Shown: positions 16,613 through 24,963 of the stretch, one piece after another | Position numbering within the stretch: position 1 is the stretch's first letter | How the letters are laid out: the number at the start of each line of letters is the position of its first letter | DNA from: Cellulomonas endophytica | GTDB lineage: Bacteria; Actinomycetota; Actinomycetes; Actinomycetales; Cellulomonadaceae | NCBI RefSeq assembly: GCF_004123805.1 | Contig: NZ_RWJX01000008.1 | Location: 1 to 64,000 of the forward strand | Direction: 5' to 3' | DNA: 64,000 nt | The notes under the pieces: generated by a model | Database searches by the model: none | What the model was told of the DNA's origin: nothing | Seen by the model: only the letters and a program-made list of their open reading frames with translations | Translations under genes and position numbers: made by a program

Positions 16613-17955
16613 AGCGCGAGCCGCTCGCGCACCACGTCCGCGAGCGCGCGGGCGACGTCGTCCGCCTCGTCCTGGGTGGCGGCCTCGACCATGACGCGCA
16701 CGAGGGGCTCCGTGCCGGACGGCCGCAGCAGCACCCGGCCCGTGGCGCCCAGGCGGTCCTCGGCCGCCCGGACGGCGTCGAGCAGGGCGCCGTCCGCGGT
16801 GCGCGCCCGGTCGACGCCGGACACGTTGACCAGCGTCTGCGGCAGGCGCCGCACCACGCCCGCGAGCACGTCCAGGGGCGTCCCCGTCGCGGCGACCCGG
16901 GCCGCCAGCTGCAGCGCCGTGAGGACCCCGTCCCCCGTGGTGGCGTGCTCGGCCATGATGATGTGCCCGGACTGCTCGCCGCCGAGCGCGTAGCCGCCCT
17001 CGCGCATCGCCTCCAGCACGTACCGGTCGCCCACCGCCGTCTCCACCGTCCGCACGCCGTGCTCGGCCATCGCCAGGCGCAGCCCGAGGTTGCTCATCAC
17101 GGTGGTGACGAGCACGTCGTCGACGAGGGAGCCCCGCTCCCGCATCGCCAGCGCCAGGACGCCCATGATCTGGTCGCCGTCGACGAGGCGCCCGTCCCGG
17201 TCGACGGCCAGGCAGCGGTCGGCGTCCCCGTCGAAGGCGACGCCGAGGTCGGCCCCGGACGCCACGACCGCGGCCTGGAGCTGCTCCGGGTGCGTGGAGC
17301 CGCACTTCTCGTTGATGTTGCGGCCGTCGGGCGAGGCGTTGATGACGACGACGTCGGCGCCGGCGGCGCGCAGCGCCTCCGGCCCGACGACGCTCGCCGC
17401 CCCGTTGGCGCAGTCCACCGCCAGGCGCAGGCCCGTGAGGTCCGTCCCGACCGTCCCGACGAGGTGCTCGACGTACCGCTCGCCCCCGCGCCCGCCGTCG
17501 GTGCGGATGCGCCCGACGCCGGCGCCCGTGGGCCGCTGCCAGGCCTCGCCCATGCGCGCCTCGATGGCCGCCTCGAGCTCGTCGTCGAGCTTGCGGCCGC
17601 CCCGGGCGAGGAACTTGATGCCGTTGTCCGGCATGGGGTTGTGCGAGGCGGACAGGACCACGCCGAGGTCCACGCCCAGCGCGGCGGTGAGGTGCGCCAC
17701 GGCGGGCGTGGGCAGCACGCCCACGTCGTCGACGTCCACCCCGGCCGAGGCCAGCCCCGCGCACACGGCGGCGGAGAGGAACTCCCCGGACGCGCGGGAG
17801 TCCCGTCCGACCACGGCGCGGGGCCGGTGCCCCGCGAACGCGCCCGTGGACCCCAGGACGTGCGCCGCGGCGACGGACAGGTCGAGCGCGAGCTCCGCCG
17901 TCACGTCCCGGTTGGCCAGCCCCCGGACCCCGTCGGTCCCGAACAGTCGCGTCAT
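16609..17955 (-). CDS. glmM: Phosphoglucosamine mutase
   Basis: Protein of 448 residues converting glucosamine-6-phosphate to glucosamine-1-phosphate for UDP-GlcNAc. The start [10 protein letters not shown] is the classic GlmM N-terminus, the phosphoserine is Ser104 in [12 protein letters not shown], the metal loop is DGDADRC (near 245) and the sugar-binding loops are GGEQSGH and [14 protein letters not shown] at 17955 has a G-rich tract (GGGGGTACGGGGC) in front as ribosome binding site. It follows rplM-rpsI on the same strand, as in other actinobacteria, but two tandem hairpins separate it from rpsI. Confidence 0.97.
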   Translation of the reverse strand: MTRLFGTDGVRGLANRDVTAELALDLSVAAAHVLGSTGAFAGHRPRAVVGRDSRASGEFLSAAVCAGLASAGVDVDDVGVLPTPAVAHLTAALGVDLGVVLSASHNPMPDNGIKFLARGGRKLDDELEAAIEARMGEAWQRPTGAGVGRIRTDGGRGGERYVEHLVGTVGTDLTGLRLAVDCANGAASVVGPEALRAAGADVVVINASPDGRNINEKCGSTHPEQLQAAVVASGADLGVAFDGDADRCLAVDRDGRLVDGDQIMGVLALAMRERGSLVDDVLVTTVMSNLGLRLAMAEHGVRTVETAVGDRYVLEAMREGGYALGGEQSGHIIMAEHATTGDGVLTALQLAARVAATGTPLDVLAGVVRRLPQTLVNVSGVDRARTADGALLDAVRAAEDRLGATGRVLLRPSGTEPLVRVMVEAATQDEADDVARALADVVRERLAL

Positions 17956-18040
17956 CGCCCCGTACCCCCTCGTCCGTCCTCTGGCGGCCCAGCATCCCCC
18001 GGGCCCGTGCGCCCGACCCCGGCGCACGGGGCGGACACGC

Positions 18041-18080
18041 CGGTGGCCCCGCAGGTCGTCGCCGACCGGCGGGGCCACCG
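18041..18080 (-). terminator. Terminator downstream of rpsI (second hairpin)
   Basis: A perfect 12-bp stem (CGGTGGCCCCGC, 18041-18052, with 18069-18080) encloses a further GGTCG-TCGC-CGACC stem, giving a 17-bp hairpin with single-base offsets. It lies about 40 bases after the rpsI stop. No T tract follows. Confidence 0.7.
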
Positions 18081-18092
18081 TGGTGCGCTGCG

Positions 18093-18112
18093 CGGCGCCC
18101 TCGCGGGCGCCG
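18093..18112 (-). terminator. Terminator-like hairpin next to the rpsI stop
   Basis: CGGCGCCC (18093-18100), TCGC loop, and GGGCGCCG (18105-18112) form a perfect 8-bp stem 4 bases after the rpsI stop. With the next hairpin it makes a tandem arrangement ending rplM-rpsI. Confidence 0.55.
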
Positions 18113-18116
18113 ACGA

Positions 18117-18596
18117 TCAGCGCTTGGAGTACTGCGGCGCCTTGCGGGCCTTCTTCAGGCCCGCCTTCTTGCGCTCGACGACCCGCGCGTCACGGGTCAG
18201 GAAGCCCGCCTTCTTGAGCGCGGGGCGGTTGTTCTCGGCGTCGATCGCGTTGAGCGCACGGGCGATGCCGAGGCGCACGGCGCCGGCCTGCCCGCTCACG
18301 CCGCCGCCGGCCACGCGGGCGACGATGTCGAAGCGGCCCTCGACGTCGACGACCTTGAGCGGCGAGCCCGCGATCTGCTGGTGCACCTTGTTCGGGAAGT
18401 AGTCCTCGAGGGTGCGGCCGTTGATCGTCCACTGGCCGGTGCCGGGGACGAGGCGCACGCGCGCCACCGCCTCCTTGCGGCGGCCGAGCGCCTGGCCCGG
18501 GGCCGTGATGCTCTGGCCACGGCCCGTGGGGGCCACGGTCTCGGAGGTGTAGCTGGTGGGCGTGTCCTCGCCCTCGAGGTCGATGTCGACCGTCAC
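18117..18596 (-). CDS. rpsI: 30S ribosomal protein S9
   Basis: Protein of 159 residues. The S9 domain begins at about residue 33 ([19 protein letters not shown]) and ends with the canonical [17 protein letters not shown] tail that reaches into the decoding centre of the 30S subunit. The first 30 residues are an acidic, threonine-rich actinobacterial extension. GTG at 18596 has GAGGA 6 bases upstream. It lies 41 bases after rplM. Confidence 0.98.
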   Translation of the reverse strand: MTVDIDLEGEDTPTSYTSETVAPTGRGQSITAPGQALGRRKEAVARVRLVPGTGQWTINGRTLEDYFPNKVHQQIAGSPLKVVDVEGRFDIVARVAGGGVSGQAGAVRLGIARALNAIDAENNRPALKKAGFLTRDARVVERKKAGLKKARKAPQYSKR

Positions 18597-18637
18597 TGGT
18601 GGTCCTCGCGTCCTGTCGTCGTGGCTCGCAGGTGGGC

Positions 18638-19087
18638 TCAGGCCCCCTGCGTCACCTGGGTGATCTCGAAGGGCTGGGGCTGCTGGGCCTGGTGCGGGTG
18701 CACGGGACCGGCGTAGACCTTGAGCTTGCCGAGCTGCGCACGGCCGAGGGAGCTCTTGGGGAGCATGCCGCGGACGGCCTTCTCGATGGCGCGCTCGGGG
18801 TGCTTCTCGAGCAGGTCGGAGTAGGCGACGGCCCGCAGGCCACCCGGGTAGCCCGAGTGGCGGTAGGCGAGCTTGGTGTCGCGCTTGTTGCCGGTCAGGG
18901 CCACCTTCTCCGCGTTGACGACGATGACGAAGTCGCCGCCGTCGACGTGGGGGGCGAAGGTCGCCTTGTGCTTCCCGCGCAGCAGCGTGGCCACGTGGGT
19001 GGCCAGCCGGCCGAGGACGACATCGGTCGCGTCGATGACGTGCCAGGTCCGCTCGACCTCGCCGGGCTTCGGGGTGTACGTGCGCAC
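18638..19087 (-). CDS. rplM: 50S ribosomal protein L13
   Basis: Protein of 149 residues. The start [39 protein letters not shown] and [10 protein letters not shown] are standard for L13, an early-assembly 23S rRNA binder. GTG at 19087 is fixed by family alignment. It is the first gene of rplM-rpsI and is preceded by a leader of about 190 nt from a good promoter. As usual in actinobacteria truA lies upstream, but here an ABC-F ATPase and a DUF5709 gene intervene. Confidence 0.98.
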   Translation of the reverse strand: MRTYTPKPGEVERTWHVIDATDVVLGRLATHVATLLRGKHKATFAPHVDGGDFVIVVNAEKVALTGNKRDTKLAYRHSGYPGGLRAVAYSDLLEKHPERAIEKAVRGMLPKSSLGRAQLGKLKVYAGPVHPHQAQQPQPFEITQVTQGA

Positions 19088-19282
19088 GGTCGTGAGCCTT
19101 CGTCTCTGTGGTGCCAATGGGTTCCCGGCGCGAACGGTCCCGGACGTGGTCCGGGGCGGCTCTCGCCGGTCGGGGCTGTCGGTGGCATCCCGACGGCCCG
19201 GCGAGTGGGAGCACCGGACCTGCCGTGGCGCACCCGTGCTGAGAAGGCAGGGCGCGCGACAGGGGACGTACGACGACACGCC

Positions 19283-19312
19283 AGAGTACCGGCACGGCGC
19301 ACCAGGGGTCAA
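19283..19312 (-). promoter_or_regulatory. Promoter of rplM-rpsI
   Basis: On the minus strand TTGACC (19307-19312) and TACTCT (19283-19288) are 18 bp apart. The start site would be near 19276, leaving a leader of about 190 nt. The leader includes a partial match (19170-19181, 10 of 12 bases) to the core of the element shared by the rpsL and rpsJ leaders. Confidence 0.65.
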
Positions 19313-19366
19313 AGCGGGGTGCGTCACCGCACCCGGTCGGCCGTCCCCGCGGGCGACCCCCTCCCC

Positions 19367-21058
19367 TCAGCGCGCCCGCGCCACCCGCTCCACGTCCCAG
19401 ACGGGCTCCGGGGTCTCGGCGACGCGCCCGTCCGCCCCGAACACGAGGAACCGGTCGAAGCCGCGGGTGAACCACCGGTCGTGCGTGACGGCGACGACCG
19501 TGCCCTCGAAGGCGGCCAGCCCCACCTCGAGCGCCTCCGCGGAGTGCAGGTCGAGGTTGTCCGTCGGCTCGTCGAGGAGCAGGAGGGTCGCGCCGGCCAG
19601 CTCGAGCAGCAGGATGCCGAAGCGCGCCTGCTGCCCGCCCGAGAGCGTCTCCCACCGCTGCTGCGCCTGGCCGACGAGCTCGTAGCGGTCCAGCGCGCGG
19701 CTCGCCGCGTCCTGCGGCAGGCCCGGCCGCCCGCCCGGGTGGCCGTCGCCCCGGTGCAGCACCTCCAGGAGCGTGCGCCCGACGAGCTCGGGGTGCGCGT
19801 GGTTCTGCGCGAACCAGCCCGGGCGCACGCGGGACCCCAGCCGGGCGCGCCCCGTGTGCGCGACGGGCGCGACGACGGGCCCCTCCGCCGGCCGGTGCTC
19901 GGGCTCCGGGTCCGTGCCGCCCGCGGCCAGCAGGCGCAGGAAGTGCGACTTGCCGGAGCCGTTCGAGCCGAGCACCGCCACGCGCTCGCCGAACCACACC
20001 TCGAGGTCGAAGGGCTGCATGAGCCCCGTGAGCCCGAGCCGCTCCGCCACGACCGCCCGCTTCGCCGTCCGGCCGCCCCGCAGCCGCACGTGCACGTCCT
20101 GGGCGTGACCGAGCACCGCGGGCGGCCCCGCCTCCTCGAACTTGCGCAGCCGCGTCTGGGCGGCGGAGTAGCGGGAGGCCAGCCCGTCGTTGAAGGCCGC
20201 CTTCGTGCGCAGGGTGAGCACGAGCTCACGGAGCTGGGCGTGCTCCTCCTCCCACCGGCGCAGGAGCTCCTCCTGCCGCGCCCGCCGCTCCCCCTTCGCG
20301 ACCGCCCACGACGCGAAGCCGCCGCCGTGCACCCACACCCGCGAGCCCACCGGCGTCGGCTCGAGCTCGGCCACGTGCGTCGCGACGCGGTCGAGCATCT
20401 CGCGGTCGTGGCTGACGAAGAGGACGGTGCGGCCGGAGGCGACGAGGCGCTCCTCGAGCCAGCGCTTCGTCGGCACGTCGAGCGCGTTGTCGGGCTCGTC
20501 GAGCAGGAGCACCTCGTCGGGGCCCCGCAGCAGCGCCTCCAGGACGAGCCGCTTCTGCTCGCCGCCGGACAGGGAGCGGACCTCCCGGTGCTGGGCGCGC
20601 TCGAAGTCGATCGAGAGCACCGCGTCGGTCACGCGGTCCCACTGCGCCTCGGCCTCGTAGCCGCCCACGTCCGCCCAGTCGACGAGCGCCTGCGCGTACC
20701 GCAGCTGCGTCGGCTCGTCGTCCGTCTCCATCATCGCCAGCTCCGCCGCGGACAGCTCGGCGGCGGCGGCCGCGACGGCCGGCGCCGCCAGGGAGGCGAG
20801 CAGGTCGCGCACGGAGCGGTCGTCGGCGATGCGGCCGACGTCCTGGCGCATGACGCCGAGCCCGCCCGACCGCGCGACCGCGCCGGTGTGCCCGGTCTCG
20901 TCGCCGGTGACGATGCGCAGGAGGGTCGACTTGCCGGCGCCGTTGGGGCCGACGAGGGCCGTGCGCGACCCCTCCCCGACGCGGAAGGTCACCGCGTCCA
21001 GCAGCGGCCGGCCGTCGGGCAGCGTGAAGCCCACGCCGTTGATGTCGAGGTGCCCCAT
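19367..21058 (-). CDS. ABC-F family ATP-binding cassette protein
   Basis: Soluble protein of 563 residues with two ATPase cassettes and no membrane segment. The first has Walker [10 protein letters not shown] near residue 38, signature LSGGEQKR and Walker [12 protein letters not shown]. The second has [17 protein letters not shown] and [11 protein letters not shown]. The interdomain linker (about 240-320) is charged and helical ([23 protein letters not shown]), as in ribosome-acting ABC-F proteins. The DEPDN variant in cassette 1 replaces the usual DEPTN. Members rescue stalled ribosomes or protect against antibiotics; which applies is unknown. ATG at 21058 follows CAGACT by 8 bases. Confidence 0.9.
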   Translation of the reverse strand: MGHLDINGVGFTLPDGRPLLDAVTFRVGEGSRTALVGPNGAGKSTLLRIVTGDETGHTGAVARSGGLGVMRQDVGRIADDRSVRDLLASLAAPAVAAAAAELSAAELAMMETDDEPTQLRYAQALVDWADVGGYEAEAQWDRVTDAVLSIDFERAQHREVRSLSGGEQKRLVLEALLRGPDEVLLLDEPDNALDVPTKRWLEERLVASGRTVLFVSHDREMLDRVATHVAELEPTPVGSRVWVHGGGFASWAVAKGERRARQEELLRRWEEEHAQLRELVLTLRTKAAFNDGLASRYSAAQTRLRKFEEAGPPAVLGHAQDVHVRLRGGRTAKRAVVAERLGLTGLMQPFDLEVWFGERVAVLGSNGSGKSHFLRLLAAGGTDPEPEHRPAEGPVVAPVAHTGRARLGSRVRPGWFAQNHAHPELVGRTLLEVLHRGDGHPGGRPGLPQDAASRALDRYELVGQAQQRWETLSGGQQARFGILLLELAGATLLLLDEPTDNLDLHSAEALEVGLAAFEGTVVAVTHDRWFTRGFDRFLVFGADGRVAETPEPVWDVERVARAR

Positions 21059-21108
21059 GGGAGCAGAGTCTGACGGGCGCGGGCGGCAGCCCCAAGGCCT
21101 TTGCCCCG

Positions 21109-21167
21109 CCCGTGCCCCGGCCCGTGCCCCGGCCCGTGTCCCGGCCCGTGTCCCGGCCCGTGCCCCG
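21109..21167. repeat. Five tandem 12-bp units in the intergenic region upstream of the DUF5709 gene
   Basis: CCCGTGCCCCGG occurs at 21109, 21121 and 21157 (last copy one base short), with CCCGTGTCCCGG at 21133 and 21145. It is non-coding on both strands, between divergent ABC-F and DUF5709 genes. Confidence 0.9.
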
Positions 21168-21203
21168 CTGGCGACCCGCGCGGGCCGGTGCCAGGGTCGG
21201 GGC

Positions 21204-21794
21204 ATGAGCGAGGACACCCCTGCCACCTCCACCGACGCCGCCCTCGGGAGCGAGGGCGACACCGACCAGCTGCCCGCGGAGGACACCCTCGTCGGCCGCG
21301 GTGTCGACGACCTCCTCGACGAGGGCTACACCCCTCCGGAGCGCCCCCGGCCCGCCACCGCGCACTACGGCGAGACGGCCTGGGAGGAGGCGCACCGCGA
21401 GACGATCGACCAGCGCATCGTCCAGGAGGAGCCCGAGGTCTGGGAGTCCGACGAGCCGCCGGCCCCCGACCGCGAGCCCCTGCGCGCCGGCCGCCTGCAG
21501 GCGGACGACGGCGCCGTGGACGCCGGCGGCACCGACATGTTCGCCGTCGACCAGGGCGTCGACGGCGGCGCGGCGAGCGCCGAGGAGGCCGCCGTGCACG
21601 TCGTCGACGACACGGGGGACGACGCCGTGGACGAGAACCTGGCCGAGCTCGACGAGCTGGACGCCGAGCTCGAGGCCGCCGGGCAGGAGCCCGACGAGCA
21701 GCTCGAGCTCGACGACCCGGAGCGGCCCGCGGGCCTCACCGAGGGTCTGCCGACGGTCGACGGCTCGACGACGGAGCCCGGCCCCCGCGCCTGA
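21204..21794 (+). CDS. DUF5709 domain protein
   Basis: Acidic protein of 196 residues without membrane segments. LPAEDTLVGRGVDDLLDEGYTPPERP (about residues 24-49) matches the N-terminal signature of the actinobacterial DUF5709 family. The ETIDQRIVQEEPEVW segment near 75 and the acidic C-terminal half (ENLAELDELDAELEAAGQE) are also typical. The function is not known. CAGGGT lies 6 bases before the ATG, a possible leaderless start. It is convergent with truA, and the hairpin inside the truA end could serve as its terminator. Confidence 0.8.
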   Translation: MSEDTPATSTDAALGSEGDTDQLPAEDTLVGRGVDDLLDEGYTPPERPRPATAHYGETAWEEAHRETIDQRIVQEEPEVWESDEPPAPDREPLRAGRLQADDGAVDAGGTDMFAVDQGVDGGAASAEEAAVHVVDDTGDDAVDENLAELDELDAELEAAGQEPDEQLELDDPERPAGLTEGLPTVDGSTTEPGPRA

Positions 21795-21833
21795 CGCGCT
21801 CCCGGGCCCGGTGCCGCCCCCGCGGGCACGGGC

Positions 21834-22799
21834 CTAGCAGCAGACCGCCGCCCCCGGCGCCCCCGCGGCGCCGGGGGCGGCGCCGTGCCCGGCCTCGTCG
21901 GCGGCCCGGCGCGCCCGGGTGCGCCCGGCCCGGGCGGCCAGGTCCTCGTCCGCGGGGTAGGTGACCTCCTCGAGCACGAGGCCGTGGGGCGGCGCCACCG
22001 CCGGGCCGCCCGCGCGGCTCCGCGAGGCGAGCAGCTGCGCCGGCCAGCCCACCGGCCGGCGCCCCTCCCCGACGGCCAGGCTCGCGCCGACGAGCGCGCG
22101 CACCATGGAGTGGCAGAAGGCGTCCGCCTCGACCCGCGCGACGACGAGCCCGGCGTCCGCGCCCGTCGCCGGGCGCTCCCAGGCGAAGCGCTCCAGGGTG
22201 CGGATCGTCGTCGCCCCGGCGCGCGGGCGGCAGAAGGCGGCGAAGTCGTGCAGGCCCAGCAGGGTCCCGGCGGCGGCGTCCATCGCCGCCACGTCCAGGG
22301 GGCGCGGGTGCCACAGGACCGCCGCGCGCCCGAGCGGGTCGCGGCGGGCGGGGTCGTCGCCGACCCGGTAGGCGTAGCGCCGGCGCAGGGCCGCGAAGCG
22401 CGCGTCGAACCCGGCGGGAGCGGGCGCGACCGACCGCACGACGAGGTCCGCGGGGAGCACCCCGTCCAGCCGCGAGCGCAGCGCCTCCGCCGGGGGCCGG
22501 CCGCTGCGGCCCACGGCGCCGGCGAGCGCGGCCGGCGTGACGTCGACGTGCGCGACCTGCCCGCGCGCGTGCACGCCCGCGTCGGTCCGGCCCGCGACGA
22601 CGACCCGCGGCGCCGGCTCGGCGCGGGCGGCCGTGCGCAGGACCGTGGCCAGCCCGTCCTCGAGCACGCCCTGGACCGTGCGGTGCCCGGGCTGGCGCGC
22701 CCATCCGGCGAACGCCGTGCCGTCGTACGACAGGTCCAGGCGCAGCCGGACGGATCGGGCGTCGTCGGTGGCGGCGGCGGGGGACGTCGGATCGGTCAC
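21834..22799 (-). CDS. truA: tRNA pseudouridine(38-40) synthase
   Basis: Protein of 321 residues that isomerises uridines 38-40 of tRNA anticodon stems. LRLDLSYDGTAFAGWARQPG (near 20-39) starts the domain, the catalytic aspartate is in GRTDAGVHARGQVAH, RRYAYRV and the ARVEADAFCHSMVRALVG segment are conserved. The last 35 residues are an arginine/alanine/glycine tail whose codons form a perfect 15-bp hairpin. GTG at 22799 has TACCGT 6 bases before it. In many actinobacteria truA follows rplQ; here it is about 9 kb from rplQ, with the sulfate operon between. Confidence 0.95.
   Translation of the reverse strand: MTDPTSPAAATDDARSVRLRLDLSYDGTAFAGWARQPGHRTVQGVLEDGLATVLRTAARAEPAPRVVVAGRTDAGVHARGQVAHVDVTPAALAGAVGRSGRPPAEALRSRLDGVLPADLVVRSVAPAPAGFDARFAALRRRYAYRVGDDPARRDPLGRAAVLWHPRPLDVAAMDAAAGTLLGLHDFAAFCRPRAGATTIRTLERFAWERPATGADAGLVVARVEADAFCHSMVRALVGASLAVGEGRRPVGWPAQLLASRSRAGGPAVAPPHGLVLEEVTYPADEDLAARAGRTRARRAADEAGHGAAPGAAGAPGAAVCC
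21847..21881. terminator. Terminator-like hairpin inside the 3' end of truA
   Basis: GCCGCCCCCGGCGCC (21847-21861), a 5-base loop and its perfect complement (21867-21881) form a 15-bp stem 10 bases before the truA stop codon and about 50 bases after the convergent DUF5709 stop. It can act in both directions. In protein it encodes part of GAAPGAAGAPGAAV. Confidence 0.6.
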
Positions 22800-22805
22800 C
22801 CGGTG

Positions 22806-22811
22806 ACGGTA
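22806..22811 (-). promoter_or_regulatory. Leaderless -10 box of truA
   Basis: TACCGT is separated by 6 bases from the truA GTG. Confidence 0.45.
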
Positions 22812-22930
22812 GCCGGGGGGCGGCACCGGGAGGACGGGGCGCCGGCCGTCCCGCATGGCGGGCAGGGCGTCTCGTCCGGTGGACGGACACGGGATGACAG
22901 AGGACCCGGCACGCGTGCGAGACTGCCGCC

Positions 22931-23044
22931 ATGTCGACCGACCGTGCCGTGCGCCTCGTCGCGCGCCGTCACGTCGACCTCCTGCGCACGGCCTCCGCGG
23001 CCTGCGGCACGCCCGCCTGTTGTCGGACGGCCCGCGCCCTCTGA
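22931..23044 (+). CDS. Cysteine-containing leader peptide of the sulfate-reduction operon
   Basis: Small frame of 37 codons directly upstream of the sulfite reductase gene. It contains RRHVDLLRTASAAC (residues 12-25), which matches the pattern R-x-H-V-D-L-x-R-x-x-S-x-x-C of actinobacterial leader peptides placed before sulfur genes, then a tandem Cys30-Cys31 (codons TGT TGT at 23018-23023). Such short frames respond to cysteine supply by ribosome stalling. GAGACT stands 6 bases before the ATG, so the mRNA may be leaderless. Two alternative hairpins follow. The identification rests on the motif and position. Confidence 0.75.
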   Translation: MSTDRAVRLVARRHVDLLRTASAACGTPACCRTARAL

Positions 23045-23062
23045 CCGCACCCGCACGTCCCC

Positions 23063-23123
23063 GGGTGCCGGCCGCCAGCACCCGCGACGTGACGGCGGCC
23101 GGCCCCTCCCCTCACCACGGAGG
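23063..23123 (+). promoter_or_regulatory. Candidate attenuator between the leader peptide and sulfite reductase
   Basis: GGGTGC (23063-23068) can pair with GCACCC (23078-23083), or GCCGGCCGCC (23067-23076) can pair with GGCGGCCGGC (23094-23103). The two hairpins share bases 23067-23076 and exclude each other. CCTCC (23105-23109) can also mask the ribosome binding site GGAGG (23119-23123). This is the expected layout for leader-peptide control of the operon; no U tract is present, so control may be at translation or Rho level. Confidence 0.5.
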
Positions 23124-23131
23124 TCTCCGCC

Positions 23132-24820
23132 ATGTCGGCCGACACCGGCTCGCCCGTCCGGGCGACCCCGCGCCCGACGCGCACGCAGGACCAGGGCCAG
23201 TGGGCCCTCGGCAGCCGTGAGCCCCTCAACCCCAACGAGGTGTTCAAGCGCGAGGACGACGGCCTCAACGTGCGCGCGCGCATCGAGGAGGTCTACGCCA
23301 AGCAGGGCTTCGCCTCGATCGCCCCGGCCGACCTGCGCGGCCGGATGCGCTGGTGGGGGCTGTACACCCAGCGCAAGCCCGGGATCGACGGCGGTCGCAC
23401 CGCCGTCCTGGAGCCGCACGAGCTCGACGACGAGTACTTCATGCTCCGGGTCCGCCTCGACGGCGGCCGCCTCTCGCTCGCGCAGCTGCGCGCGGTCGCC
23501 GACGTCTCCGAGCGGTACGCCCGCGGCACGGCCGACATCACCGACCGCCAGAACATCCAGCTGCACTGGGTCCGCATCGAGGACGTCCCCGCCATCTGGG
23601 AGCGGCTCGAGGCCGTCGGCCTGTCGACCACGGAGGCCTGCGGCGACACGCCGCGCGTCGTCCTCGGCTCCCCCGTCGCCGGGGTCGCGGCGGACGAGAT
23701 CCTCGACGGCACGCCCGCGATCGACGCGATCACGGAGCGCTACATCGGCGACCCGGCCTTCTCGAACCTGCCCCGCAAGTTCAAGACCGCCGTCTCCGGC
23801 AACCCGCACCTGGACGTCGTGCACGAGATCAACGACGTCTCCTTCGTCGGCGTCGTCCACCCCGAGCACGGCCCGGGCTTCGACGTCTGGGTCGGCGGTG
23901 GCCTGTCGACCTCGGCGCACCTCGCGCAGCGCCTGGGCGCCTGGGTCCCGATCGAGGAGGTCCCCGACGTGTGGGCGGGGGTCATCGGCATCTTCCGCGA
24001 CTACGGCTACCGCCGGCTGCGCAACCGTGCGCGCCTGAAGTACCTCGTCGCGGACTGGGGCGCGGAGCGCTTCCGGGACGTGCTCGAGACGGAGTACCTG
24101 CACCGGCCGCTGCTCGACGGGCCGGCGCCCGTCGCGGCGCCGGGCCGCCGGGACCACCTCGGCGTCCACCGGCAGAAGGACGGGCGGTTCTACGTCGGCG
24201 TCAGCCCGACGGTCGGCCGCGTCTCGGGGGGCCTGCTCGCCCGCGTCGCCGACCTCGTCGAGGCCGCCGGCTCCGACCGCGTCCGCCTCACCGTGGAGCA
24301 GAAGCTGCTCGTGCTCGACGTGCCGGAGGACCGGGCCGACGCCCTCGTGGCGGGCCTCGACGCGCTGGGGCTGCCCGCGCACCCCTCCGAGTTCCGGCGC
24401 GGCACCATCGCCTGCACCGGCATCGAGTACTGCAAGCTCGCGATCGTCGAGACGAAGGCACGCTCGGCGGCGGCGGTCGCCTCGCTCGAGGCCGCCCTGC
24501 CGACGTTCGCGCACCCGCTGACCCTCAACGTCAACGGCTGCCCCAACTCCTGCGCCCGCATCCAGACCGCCGACATCGGGCTCAAGGGCCAGATCGTCAC
24601 GGACGACGAGGGCCGCCAGGTCGAGGGCTTCCAGGTGCACCTGGGCGGCACGCTGGACGGCGCCTCGGCCTTCGGGCGCAAGCTGCGCGGCCACAAGGTC
24701 GTCGCCGACGAGCTGCCGCAGTACGTGGAGCGGCTCGCCCGGGGCTTCGCGGAGGGCCGGCAGGGCGACGAGACGTTCGCCCGGTGGGCGCAGCGGGCCG
24801 ACGAGGAGGCCCTGCGGTGA
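23132..24820 (+). CDS. sir: Assimilatory sulfite reductase (ferredoxin), NirA type
   Basis: Protein of 562 residues reducing sulfite to sulfide with six electrons. It has the two-fold nitrite/sulfite reductase repeat. Siroheme and [4Fe-4S] ligands are Cys428 and Cys434 (CTGIEYC) and Cys470 and Cys474 (NGCPNSC). Conserved ADITDRQNIQLHWVRIEDVP near 130-150 and PRKFKTAVSGN near 220 bind siroheme and substrate. Length and motifs match the mycobacterial NirA ferredoxin-dependent enzyme. ATG at 23132 has GGAGG 8 bases upstream. It is the first enzyme gene of the operon, preceded by a leader peptide and overlapping the next gene by GTGA. Confidence 0.94.
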   Translation: MSADTGSPVRATPRPTRTQDQGQWALGSREPLNPNEVFKREDDGLNVRARIEEVYAKQGFASIAPADLRGRMRWWGLYTQRKPGIDGGRTAVLEPHELDDEYFMLRVRLDGGRLSLAQLRAVADVSERYARGTADITDRQNIQLHWVRIEDVPAIWERLEAVGLSTTEACGDTPRVVLGSPVAGVAADEILDGTPAIDAITERYIGDPAFSNLPRKFKTAVSGNPHLDVVHEINDVSFVGVVHPEHGPGFDVWVGGGLSTSAHLAQRLGAWVPIEEVPDVWAGVIGIFRDYGYRRLRNRARLKYLVADWGAERFRDVLETEYLHRPLLDGPAPVAAPGRRDHLGVHRQKDGRFYVGVSPTVGRVSGGLLARVADLVEAAGSDRVRLTVEQKLLVLDVPEDRADALVAGLDALGLPAHPSEFRRGTIACTGIEYCKLAIVETKARSAAAVASLEAALPTFAHPLTLNVNGCPNSCARIQTADIGLKGQIVTDDEGRQVEGFQVHLGGTLDGASAFGRKLRGHKVVADELPQYVERLARGFAEGRQGDETFARWAQRADEEALR

Positions 24821-24963
24821 GCGAGGAGCGGGCGGTGCCCTACCACTGCCCCTTCTGCGGCGGCGAGGACCTGCGCCCGGCGGGGCCCGAGCACGGCACC
24901 TGGGAGTGCCGCTCGTGCCTGCGCGTGTTCGGGGTGCGGCTGATCGGACAGGTGGCGCCATGA
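24817..24963 (+). CDS. Small zinc-ribbon/ferredoxin-like protein, CysX-like
   Basis: Protein of 48 residues with two CxxC pairs, CPFC and CRSC, 16 residues apart, which should bind zinc or an iron-sulfur centre. GTG at 24817 overlaps the sulfite reductase stop and its own stop overlaps cysH (ATGA). The position between sulfite reductase and cysH matches cysX of Corynebacterium, proposed there as a ferredoxin-like electron carrier. The ribbon spacing here looks more like a zinc ribbon than a 2Fe-2S or 4Fe-4S ferredoxin, so a structural or maturation role is possible. Its conservation in position argues that it serves the reductase. Confidence 0.75.
   Translation: MSEERAVPYHCPFCGGEDLRPAGPEHGTWECRSCLRVFGVRLIGQVAP

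Noticed and set aside
21109-21167. CRISPR array
   Set aside because: Units are 12 bp, directly adjacent with no spacers; a minisatellite. The same holds for 5830-5889 and 31796-31867.
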